From Triglochin maritima (lineage: Eukaryota > Streptophyta > Magnoliopsida > Alismatales > Juncaginaceae): DNA of 64,000 nucleotides. The stretch lies in assembly GCA_963682175.1 (NCBI GenBank), contig OY821775.1, positions 15,844,501 through 15,908,500 on the forward strand. The letters are read 5' to 3'. Both the position numbers and the translations under genes were made by a program. This document shows, piece by piece, positions 56,256 to 64,000 of this stretch. Position 1 is the first letter of the stretch. Every line of letters starts with the position of its first letter. Below the pieces are notes generated by a model. It was not told the DNA's origin and ran no database searches. It saw nothing but the letters and a program-made list of their open reading frames with translations.

Positions 56256-57914
56256 ATGGCTAGCACATCTAATCACTTAGAGGGTTTATGCACCACAAGG
56301 CCTTCTTTGCTTAATGGGTCAAATTATGATTATTGGAAAAATAGAATGAAAATCTTTTTAATATCAAATGACCTTAAGTATTGGAAGTTTATTCAAAATC
56401 CATACATACCCCCCAATGAAGATGATTTAGATTCTCTATCTAGGGCTCAAATGAAAGAAATTGAAATGAATTCAAAAATCATGAACATTCTTTATTGTGG
56501 CCTTAATGAGGGAGAATACAATAGAATTAGGGGTTGTGAAGGTGCACATGAGATATGGCATAGACTTCAAATGCACCATGAGGGGGATAGTAAAACTAAG
56601 GAAACACGCATTAGTCTTCTCATGCATAAATATGAAATATTTTCTATGCAAATCGGTGAGAACATAAGCGACATGAACACTCGCTTCACCGATATCACTA
56701 ACTCTCTTTTGATTCTTGGAAGAAGGATAAATGAAGGAGAGATGACTCGAAAATTCCTCCGGTCATTGAGCAACAATTGGGAAGACAAGGTCGTGGCAAT
56801 CGAAGAATCACACGATCTTTCAAAATTGAAGATGGAGGAACTCATTGGAAATCTCATGGCCTATGAGCTCCAATTGAGTCATCGAAGAGAGAAGGAAGCT
56901 TCAAAGAAAAACTCCGTGGTGGCATTGCATGCAAATTTTGATGAGCCAAGGAGGATGGAAGAAGAGGACATTGAGGTCCTTGCCCAAGACTTCTTCAAAT
57001 ACCTCAAGAGGGATAAGGGAGAAAAGAATGAAAGAAGAGGTAGAAGAAGTGAGAAAAGAGAAAAAGAAAAAGAGAGGGAGGAGAGCGAAAATGAGAGAAG
57101 AGAAGGGGAGAAGAAAAAGGAGAGAAGGGAGAGGAGAAAAGAAAAGGAGAAGAGCAAGAGAAGAGAAAGGAAGGAGGAAGCACACAAGGCTACATGGGAT
57201 GATTCTTCATCACCATCATCATCGTCTTCTTCCTTGCAAAGTAGAAGAGAAGTGGCTCACTCATGCTTCATGGCCATTGAAGATGAACAAAGTGAGGTAG
57301 CTTCCAACTCCTCCAAATCTTATTCCACTAGAAGTAATTCATGTTCAAGTAAATCATATTCTAGTGATAACTCCAATTCTAATGCTAATGATGAATCATA
57401 TACACATGATGAGCTACAAAATGCATTTCATGATTTAGTTAAACAATATGAGATCATTTGTGAAAAGAACAAAAATGCTAGAAAAACTATAAATGATCTC
57501 AAATGCCAAATTGAATTAATCATGAATGAAAAGAATGAGGTGATTGCTAGACTTGAATCAAATGAATCATCACTTGCTAGTCTAAGTAAAACACCCATTA
57601 TTGATGAACATGTAGATCTTAAAGCCTCAAATATGCAATTAAGAAAAGATCTTGAAATGTTCACTAAAGGAACAAAAATGCTTGATATGCTTTTGAGTAG
57701 TCAAAGACAATCATTAGCTAAACATGGTTTAGGATACAATGTGCATTTGAAAAACCATGTATCTCATACTACTTTAAATGGCAAGCATTTATTTGTTAAA
57801 TCTAGTTCCTCAAGTGTGTGGGCACCCAAAACCAAAATGGTTTGGATCCCAAAAGCTAAGGTTCAAGCACCCAAAGTTGTTTGGGTACCTAAGTCTACAC
57901 TTGTAGGAGCTTGA
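56256..57914 (+). CDS. gag: Gag polyprotein, Ty1/copia UBN2 type (Sirevirus copy B)
   Basis: Intact 552-residue ORF starting MASTSNHLEGLCTTRPSLLN, 38 bp after the primer site. The N-terminal half has copia gag motifs (SNYDYWKNRMKIFL, EIWHRLQMHHEGDSKTKETR, GENISDMNTRFTDI, DKVVAIEESHDLSKLKMEEL). Residues ~255-310 form a long KRE-rich tract. Next comes a Ser-rich patch, then a probable coiled coil (KQYEIICEKNKNARKTINDL). The C terminus repeats VWxPK (SVWAPKTKMVWIPK, VVWVPKSTLVGA). No CCHC box or enzyme domain follows; the ORF simply ends. Selection seems to have kept gag open in both copies although the rest of pol is gone. It is expressed from the LTR at 54702. Confidence 0.92.
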   Translation: MASTSNHLEGLCTTRPSLLNGSNYDYWKNRMKIFLISNDLKYWKFIQNPYIPPNEDDLDSLSRAQMKEIEMNSKIMNILYCGLNEGEYNRIRGCEGAHEIWHRLQMHHEGDSKTKETRISLLMHKYEIFSMQIGENISDMNTRFTDITNSLLILGRRINEGEMTRKFLRSLSNNWEDKVVAIEESHDLSKLKMEELIGNLMAYELQLSHRREKEASKKNSVVALHANFDEPRRMEEEDIEVLAQDFFKYLKRDKGEKNERRGRRSEKREKEKEREESENERREGEKKKERRERRKEKEKSKRRERKEEAHKATWDDSSSPSSSSSSLQSRREVAHSCFMAIEDEQSEVASNSSKSYSTRSNSCSSKSYSSDNSNSNANDESYTHDELQNAFHDLVKQYEIICEKNKNARKTINDLKCQIELIMNEKNEVIARLESNESSLASLSKTPIIDEHVDLKASNMQLRKDLEMFTKGTKMLDMLLSSQRQSLAKHGLGYNVHLKNHVSHTTLNGKHLFVKSSSSSVWAPKTKMVWIPKAKVQAPKVVWVPKSTLVGA

Positions 57915-58526
57915 GGAGGAAATTGGTGGTGACCGGGTGAGCCAAAGTGTCGAATTCGAATCCGGTTGCATCACCAAATGAGATTGGAGCTAATCAAGAT
58001 TCAAGTTTGGTATAAATTTCTATCCTTGAAATTTCTGAAAATTTAGCTCTAATCTAGTTTATATGCTTAATTGACATATCATATAGTTCAATTCATTGAA
58101 AATCATTAACCCCATTCATTGCAAATCATTTATCACATCCATTGATTCTAAATGTCAAATTTTAAATGAATGTTAGAATAAGGCTTAAGTTGAAACTTAA
58201 ATGAACTTAATTTGAATCATACTCATTGTTTCCATTTAGCCTTATTGATAGGGGGAGCTTAAATGTTATATCTTTTATTAGAGTAATGAAGTGCAAAATT
58301 TAGGGGGAGCAACTTCATTACGATGACATCCTTTTGACTTACATAATTATCAATGTTTTTGATGGATGTCAAAGGGGGAGAGATAATTAAGGGGGTAACT
58401 TGAAAAACTTGATAAAAATGGAACAAAAACTATGCACATCCATAGGGGGAGCATCTATATGCATAGTTTACATATACAATTTTCAAGTATTAAGATATTG
58501 GTTGCCATCATCAAAAAAAGGGAGAT
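57915..58526 (+). other. 3' non-coding region with repeated AGGGGGAG tracts (copy B)
   Basis: AGGGGGAG-type tracts occur near 58252, 58302, 58374, 58390 and 58445. The LTR-adjacent tract AAAAAAAGGGAGAT lies at 58513-58526. Repeated purine tracts here are a Sirevirus trait. No ORF. Confidence 0.75.
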
Positions 58527-60027
58527 TGTTGGCTTTTTGGCCTTAATCTTATGTTTTGATGATTTAATCAACCGAATCTTAATTAGAGTAGCACGCACTA
58601 TGCATTGCATATATATTGTATTGTGCTAACCTCTACAGGTGATCAAGACTCAAGAAAGAAGGAAATGAAGTCAAGACATGTAATTAAAGCTAAATCGAAG
58701 ACATGTAATCTTGATTTATTTTGAGTCTTAGGAACATGTGTAAATTGAGCATACAAGAGTTAAAAACCAAACACATACACAATAGGTTCCCTATAGAAGT
58801 CACACACGAAATTTCACCTTATTTGGACTTCATTAGATCACCCAAACCTTAGTCGGAAATCACTTTTAAACTTAAACCCAGATTTCCTGTATGAACCGGT
58901 CGACCGAACCAGTTCTCAGTTCGACCGGTTTATAACAGACTCTCCATAGTGATTTTACCGAACTCTACCGGTCGACCGGTTCTACCTTTTCGGTCGACCG
59001 ATCCCGGATTTTAATATGACCGTTTTTCTTGTCGTATTCCTATAACGGTCGTATTCGTATAAAACAAAACTTAACCCCAAATACATTCGGTAACCGGTCG
59101 AACGAAGACCTTGTTTCGGTCGACCGGTTGAACATATTTTCAGAAACCAAATTCCCTGCTATCGGTCGACACATTTCTCGTTCGACTGATTGACCTTTGT
59201 CTCAACCGAATCCCCTTCTCGGTCGACCGCCCCATACTTTGGTTCGACCGATTCACTTAAGTAGAGTTAAGTTCTAGCTCGTTTGTCCGACCGAATATTC
59301 TTTTGTTCGACCGTTCTCTTTGAAATCAAGTTAACGGTCGACCGGATTACTAGTTTCGGTCGACCGGTTCTGGACAGATTTGCAGCCCGATTTTCTGCTT
59401 TGTGTATCTTGCACAAAACCCAATCAAATCTATCCCCAACGGCTAGAATACCTTAGGAGCTTATAAATAGAGGATCAAGACTTGTTGTTAACACAACTCT
59501 CTAACTCCAATTGTCCCAATACATTAGAGAGAAACCTCAATCCTCAAAGCTCCCAATTCTACACTCCATAAGCCTAAACTTCACACATTTGATCATATAC
59601 TCATCCTACTCAAAGTGTGCTCAATTAGAGAGTGAATCCCACTCAGTTACAAGTGTTGTCAAAAGAAGCAAGGACTTCGGTGAAAGCCCGAAGTGTCCCT
59701 CTCGGATTGTGAGAGGAAGAATTCAAGCAAGCGAGGGTTGTTCGCGTTGCTTGTGGTGTAAAGGCGTTCTCTCCCGGCCCGGAACGGGGAGTGGTTAGTG
59801 AAGACGTAGGCGGAGCTCGCGGAGTCGAGCGGAGCTTACAAGAGAGGACTAGGACCCGGGTGGGGTGCCGAACCTCTATAAAAACCGACGCGTCTTATGT
59901 AGTTTGCATTGTCTTTCTTTCTCTACTTGTTTGTTTATTCCGCTGCGCATTTGATTGCTTAATCAAGTAGAGAATTGTGGATTAGCTTAAAAGTGATTAG
60001 TGGACCCATAACCTACACGATCCTACA
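58527..60027 (+). repeat. 3' LTR of Sirevirus copy B
   Basis: 1501 bp. One base shorter than its partner (deletion in an A run near 59077), plus several substitutions. Palindrome array at 58897-59366. The target duplication TAACT follows. Confidence 0.93.
58897..59366. promoter_or_regulatory. CGGTCGACCG palindrome array (copy B, 3' LTR)
   Basis: The same seven perfect sites as the 5' LTR. The single changes I see in this stretch fall outside the perfect cores (for example gttcgactgatt near 59184). Confidence 0.85.
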
Positions 60028-60032
60028 TAACT

Positions 60033-60457
60033 CATCTCCTGGAGAAACCGGGTCGGATTCGGACACAAATGGACCGCCAATTGGCGGTCACTTTTTCCCG
60101 GATCCGACCCATTTTCGGATGTGTTCTTTATTTCTTCAATTCATCACATTGGGTGCACTCGGGATCGATTATAGAAGTGTCTGCTCGAATCTAATTGCCA
60201 AAATACTCCTCATGATGGTGTGGAGTTTCTTCATTTGCTCATTGGTCCTTTGGGGTTACATTTGGGTCCTTCTCCCTTGCATATTAGTCCCCAAGTCTCA
60301 CAACTCAGTCCTTTTTCTTGCTTTTAGGTCCTTTAATGCCTCTTCTCCTCAATCCTATTTATTCCTGAAACTCAAACATAAAACTCATTACGTAGCATTG
60401 TTTAGGTTCAAGATAATAGATATAAGACACAAATGATGCATGAAATGACGTCAATCA
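60033..60457 (-). repeat. 5' LTR of Athila copy 3, outer part
   Basis: Resumes directly after the Sirevirus target duplication and runs to the LTR terminus. It contains one perfect 18 bp palindrome (60072-60089); the second palindrome seen in the left LTR has been lost. Confidence 0.85.
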
Positions 60458-62182
60458 ATAATTTGGGGGTTTCATGAGGATTTGAAGGGGATATGATCTG
60501 ATTGAGTTTTTGGGAGAGATAGAGGTTTTGTGTGTGGACCGGATCCAGTTCCACGGATTCGGTTCCGGGTATTCTTAATCCAACCGGATCCGGTTTTGGG
60601 TACCCAATTTGGGAACCGACCTGGATCCGGTTCGGTTCTGGATCCCCAATTTCAATATGGATCCGGTTCCGGTTCTCCCAATATCCGAACCGGAACTGAT
60701 CCGTTGCCACCCCTACATGCACATCTCTGAAATATATATGTAGTGAATGTATGTGAATTATATTATTGCTGTCATGTGATAAGTATATGCTATGCTCCTT
60801 GTAAACAATATGTAGTCCATGTGCTCACGTATGCTTTACTATTGCATGTATGGAACCCTAAGATATATGTTGCACATGAACAACATTACCTTACTGAATT
60901 TCAGAGACGTATATGTATGCATGCATCTGAAAAGAATCTTACTTATCAATTAGACTATCATGACCCGTTGTTCTCGTAGCATCGATTACTAGATATTATA
61001 GTTGATTGTTGTGCATGGGTTAAGAGTTCTATTGTTGTTCATGTTGCTTATCTGAGCATGCTCATGTGGACATGTGTGTTTTATTTAGGAATTTGGCCTC
61101 ATAACCCTCGCTCATGACCCGTAGATAACTAAGTTATTGTTATGCTTGTCGAGCTGATTTTGGTTATGGGTGATTGATTGTATTGGCACTTTGGAGTTGT
61201 TGATTGATTTCATTATTTCTGATATCGTTTGGAGCTGTCATGTACGTATTTGTATACTCATAACGTTGGGCTCATATTTGGCTATATATAGCTATAGTGT
61301 TGTATAGATCTACAGATAGCTTGCATTGTATTTAATTGATAAATAAATTTTGGGCAGGTTTGATTTGGGGCCGACGGACCACGGGTAGGACCTCTATGTA
61401 GAGAGGTTAATCCACAAAGATCTCTATGTAGAGAGGCGAGACATAAGATAAGATCTGAAGAGGCATGCTATCACTTTTTCTCAGGATGGGCGGGCCCAAT
61501 ATAGCGATGGAACCATGTAGGTCATTTGCCACGCATTGGGATGTCAATCCGGCGTACTGCTTGGTGCCAAACGGTGGGTCACTATCGAGTGGCCCGCATG
61601 TGGATTTGACCAGCACAGCTGGTGGGTTGATTCCTACGTAGAGGGATCACTTCAGGTGTAACCCGAGTGGTGTAGCTATGTAGAGTTGTCACCTAGCACA
61701 TCTATGTAGAATTGTGGCCGTCTTGTTGCATGTGTGGTAGATAGGTTCCATGGATAACTCTGTAAGCTTTTATTGGACCTAGGGCATATGGGATTTTCTT
61801 TATTGAAAACTCAAGCATATTTGTTGATGTTATTATCTCAGGTACTTAGATTTCCTTGAGGGATGGACTGGAAGAGTTTTGAAGGATTCTGTACACGAGG
61901 GATAAATTGACCAGAGTCTTCTAGTTATCATTTTTACTTCCACAATATTTGTTGTATTTCCCTTTCCAAACTCGATGTAATGTATTTAACCTTATTACCA
62001 TATATGGATAATCTCTCTTTTCAGTTATATTTTATGTTAGTCTATGCACGTATGTTTGTATTCTGTAATGTCGAGTTGGTTAGTCTTTATTGTAACTCCT
62101 TCGGTTGCCGTGGAGGTCTCTAATCGCGACACTTCTATTAGATTTCCCAGTGTGCGTACCATGAGATCAAGAATGTTACAGC

Positions 62183-62196
62183 TTTGTATCAGAGCA
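62183..62196 (+). other. Degenerate tRNA-iMet primer site after LTR D1
   Basis: TTTGTATCAGAGCA follows the LTR end GTTACA. It differs from TGGTATCAGAGCC at a few positions. It marks D1 as a 5' LTR on the plus strand. Confidence 0.55.
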
Positions 62197-62214
62197 GATC
62201 GATCCCAAAAGTGT

Positions 62215-63206
62215 ACAGAATCCAATATGTACCATGGACATTCCTGACATATGTATATAGATAATGCATGTGAATAATAATATTATAGAATTGTTACCAT
62301 GCGATAAGTATATGCTATGCACATTGTATATATAGTTCATGCTCTCACGTATGTTTTATAATTAGATGGATGGGCTCCTAAGATATATGTCGCACGTGCA
62401 CTGTGACCTTACTGAATTACAGGGATATATATAAATGCATGATGACTCTGAATTTACTCTTGCTTATCAACTACATATCATAACCCCTAGCTCTAGTAGC
62501 ACTAAACTCACTACATCGATATTGATTGCTGTGCTCATGTTATGATTTATATGGCTATACATTGATGCGGATCTGAGTGTGCTCAAGTAGAGACGGGCGT
62601 GTCATTTAGGAACTTGGCCTCGTAACCTTTATTCATGACCCGTAGATAACTAAGTTATTGTCATGCTTGTTGAGCTGATTTCGTTATGATTGATTGATCA
62701 TATTAGCACTTTGGAGTTGCTGATTTGATTGCGTTATTTCTAATATGGTTTGAGTTGTGATGGGTGTAATTGTACACTCATTATGTTGGGCTCATACTCG
62801 GCTATGTAGCTATAGAGATGTATAGATCTGTAGATAGTTTGCATTTGCATTTAATCAATAAATGTATCTTCGGCACATTTGATTTGGGGCCGACGGGCCA
62901 CGAGTAGGACCTCTTAGTAGAGAGACCTATTCGCAAATACCTCTATGTATAGAGGCCAGGCGTAAGATCAGACCTAGGTAGGCGCACTGTTAGTTTGTTT
63001 CAGGATGGGCGGGCCCAATGTCGCGATGGAACCATATAGGTCATTTGCCATAAATTGGGATGTCAATCTCGCATACCGATTTGTGCCGAGCGGTGGGTCA
63101 CTATCGAGTGACTCCCTTGTAGATTAGACTAGCATGGCTGGTGGGTCGATTTCTAAGTAGATGGATCACTTCGGGTGCAAGCCGAGCGGTGCAGCTATGT
63201 AGAGTT
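62215..63206 (+). repeat. Chromovirus LTR fragment (D3)
   Basis: Diverged copy of the middle and later part of LTR D1 (compare 60730-61690). Shared blocks are gataagtatatgctatgc, tcatgacccgtagataacta and cgatggaacca. It starts about 20 bp after the D1 primer site, so the interior of the element has been deleted. It is cut at 63207 by the next element. Confidence 0.7.
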
Positions 63207-64000
63207 TGTTGGCTTTTTGGCCTTAATCTATATTAGTTTTGATGATTAATTAAACTAATCTTAATCAATCAACCTAATCAATCAAAGTGAGCAAACACGA
63301 TTGCATGCATTGCATATATATTTGTATACTTGCAATCATCTTAATAGGTTGATCAAGACAATCAAGGAGATGAGCATTTGGACAAGGACATCAAGACTCA
63401 AGACTTGTAATCAAAGTTTTGGACCAAGACATGTAACTTTATATTTATTGAGTCCATAGGATTTTATGTAAACTTGAACACTAGGATTCTGTCCCGTCAT
63501 CCCTCGGTAAACCGAACCTATTTCGGTCAACCGAAACACACCAAGTTCGGTCCACCGAACACCTATCGGATAGTTGAATACTTCTCAACAGTAAAACTTA
63601 GGTGTTCTCTGGAATTGCCCCAACGGAAGACCAAAACACCTTCGGTCGACCGAATAGCCCTGGACCGGTTTTTGACTTTGCTCCAACGGTCGCATTCAAA
63701 TCAAGACCCTAGAGCCCAATTATGTTGACCCACTTCAGACGACCGCAAACACTTCGGTCTACCAAATCCATATTGGCTTTAGGAGCCCAACGGCTATTTA
63801 ACTTGACCGTTATTGACAAAACAATTTCCCACGCAATGTCAGCGCAATTCCCGCGCTACTTCACTCTACCGAAGTATACGCGGTCAACCGAACTTGTGTA
63901 GATCAGAGCCCAATCAATTCTACTGTCCACCTTGGAACGGTGAACCGAATGGACTTCGGTGAACCGAATTTAATTAGGGCTAAATAGATAAAAGCTACTG
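63207..64000 (+). mobile_element. Sirevirus-like LTR (copy C), running off the window
   Basis: Begins TGTTGGCTTTTTGGCCTTAATC inside chromovirus LTR D3, the same first bases as the LTRs of copies A and B. U3 carries one perfect CGGTCGACCG (near 63643) and about eight variants with changed centres (cggtcaaccg, cggtccaccg, cggtgaaccg). The expected target word on the left is gagtt (63202-63206). The interior and right end are outside the window. Confidence 0.8.

Larger units (their letters stand above)
54702..60027 (+). mobile_element. Gag-only Sirevirus-like Ty1/copia retrotransposon (copy B)
   Basis: LTRs 54702-56203 (1502 bp) and 58527-60027 (1501 bp), TGTTGGC...CCTACA, flanked by TAACT (54697-54701 and 60028-60032). 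It has an iMet primer site, one intact gag ORF, several AGGGGGAG tracts and a purine tract at the 3' LTR. As in copy A, there is no protease, integrase or RT. The LTR pair differs at about eight positions by eye, so this copy is older than copy A. Copies A and B have clearly different LTR sequences but matching architecture, so they are two subfamilies of one lineage. Confidence 0.93.
44482..60457 (-). mobile_element. Athila-type retrotransposon (copy 3), minus strand, gag-protease only
   Basis: The 3' LTR is 44482-46058. The 5' LTR starts at 53557 and ends at 60457 because a Sirevirus sits inside it. Flanks are GTAAT (44477-44481) and ATAAT (60458-60462), a duplication with one mismatch. Without insertions the element is about 10.6 kb. 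A tRNA-Asp primer site (53533-53550) and a purine tract (sense GGTGTGGGGTATT, 46059-46071) are present. Minus-strand relics cover gag, the CCHC knuckle and aspartic protease. RT, RNase H and integrase are absent. A chromovirus LTR fragment lies in the leader (51028-53181). Confidence 0.85.
43585..60715. mobile_element. hAT element hosting a nested Athila element
   Basis: Terminal inverted repeats TAGGAATGGCAA / TAGGGGTGGCAA, flanked by the perfect 8 bp duplication CATGCACA (43577-43584 and 60716-60723). Without the Athila insertion the element is about 1.15 kb. Both subterminal zones are packed with ggttcggatccgg/aaccggaacc words. The middle (43790-44476) is C/T-rich and could be a captured host fragment. 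No transposase is present, so it is non-autonomous. Confidence 0.87.
42186..62180 (+). repeat. Chromovirus-like LTR (D1), split by a nested hAT element
   Basis: TGTAAGACCCGCTCTCC at 42186 to GTTACA at 62180, followed by a degenerate iMet primer site. The LTR sequence itself is 42186-43584 plus 60724-62180, about 2.85 kb. Large LTRs of this kind and the block ggccgacgggccacgagtagg suit the Del/Tekay gypsy branch. Two other pieces of the same LTR lie at 51028-53181 and 62215-63206, and they lack the hAT insertion. No internal coding sequence of this element survives in the window. Confidence 0.7.

Overview
This window is nuclear DNA from a flowering plant. It is a repeat-dominated, gene-poor intergenic block. 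The evidence is the mixture of plant-typical transposable elements: Sirevirus-type Ty1/copia, Athila-type and chromovirus-type Ty3/gypsy, CACTA, MULE and hAT. They have tRNA-iMet or tRNA-Asp primer binding sites, target-site duplications (TSDs) and an AT-rich, intron-type background. No conserved host housekeeping gene, tRNA, rRNA or CRISPR array was found. Family names rest on motifs read by eye; no database was searched.

Left part (1-29 kb): a degenerate host repeat (unit E, four copies in the window) has been invaded many times. A minus-strand, gag-only Sirevirus (1398-6789, TSD ACTTA, LTRs nearly identical) and a CACTA relic (6882-9544, TSD TTT) come first. A minus-strand chromovirus-like gypsy element follows (11761-22306, TSD ATAAT); inside it is a 3'-truncated Athila element (13799-18656). 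Next are another truncated Athila element (23380-25570) and a small hAT element (27100-27897, TSD CATAGAAG).

Middle (29-42 kb): a 6.6 kb MULE (29156-35783) has ~105 bp terminal inverted repeats. It carries two convergent decayed genes: a DDE/SWIM transposase and a three-exon plant mobile domain (PMD) gene. To its right are two more E units and, between them, a candidate small secreted glycine- and cysteine-rich peptide gene (37134-37662). A 3'-truncated CACTA relic with a Ulp1-like exon follows.

Right part (42-64 kb) is a nest. A chromovirus-like LTR (42186-62180) was split by a hAT element (43585-60715, TSD CATGCACA). The hAT was split by an Athila element (44482-60457), whose 5' LTR was split by a second gag-only Sirevirus (54702-60027, TSD TAACT). 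Another chromovirus LTR piece sits inside the Athila interior. The window ends in a third Sirevirus-like LTR (63207 onward).

No retroelement here keeps an intact reverse transcriptase or integrase, so all appear non-autonomous or decayed. The two Sirevirus gag ORFs are the only long intact reading frames. The most unusual signal is a dense array of the CpG-containing palindrome CGGTCGACCG. It occurs in the LTRs of both Sireviruses, in a diverged form in the third Sirevirus-like LTR, and also in the LTRs of the unrelated gypsy element. The Athila family carries a different 18 bp palindrome, GACCGCCAATTGGCGGTC, in its LTRs and just after its primer binding site.
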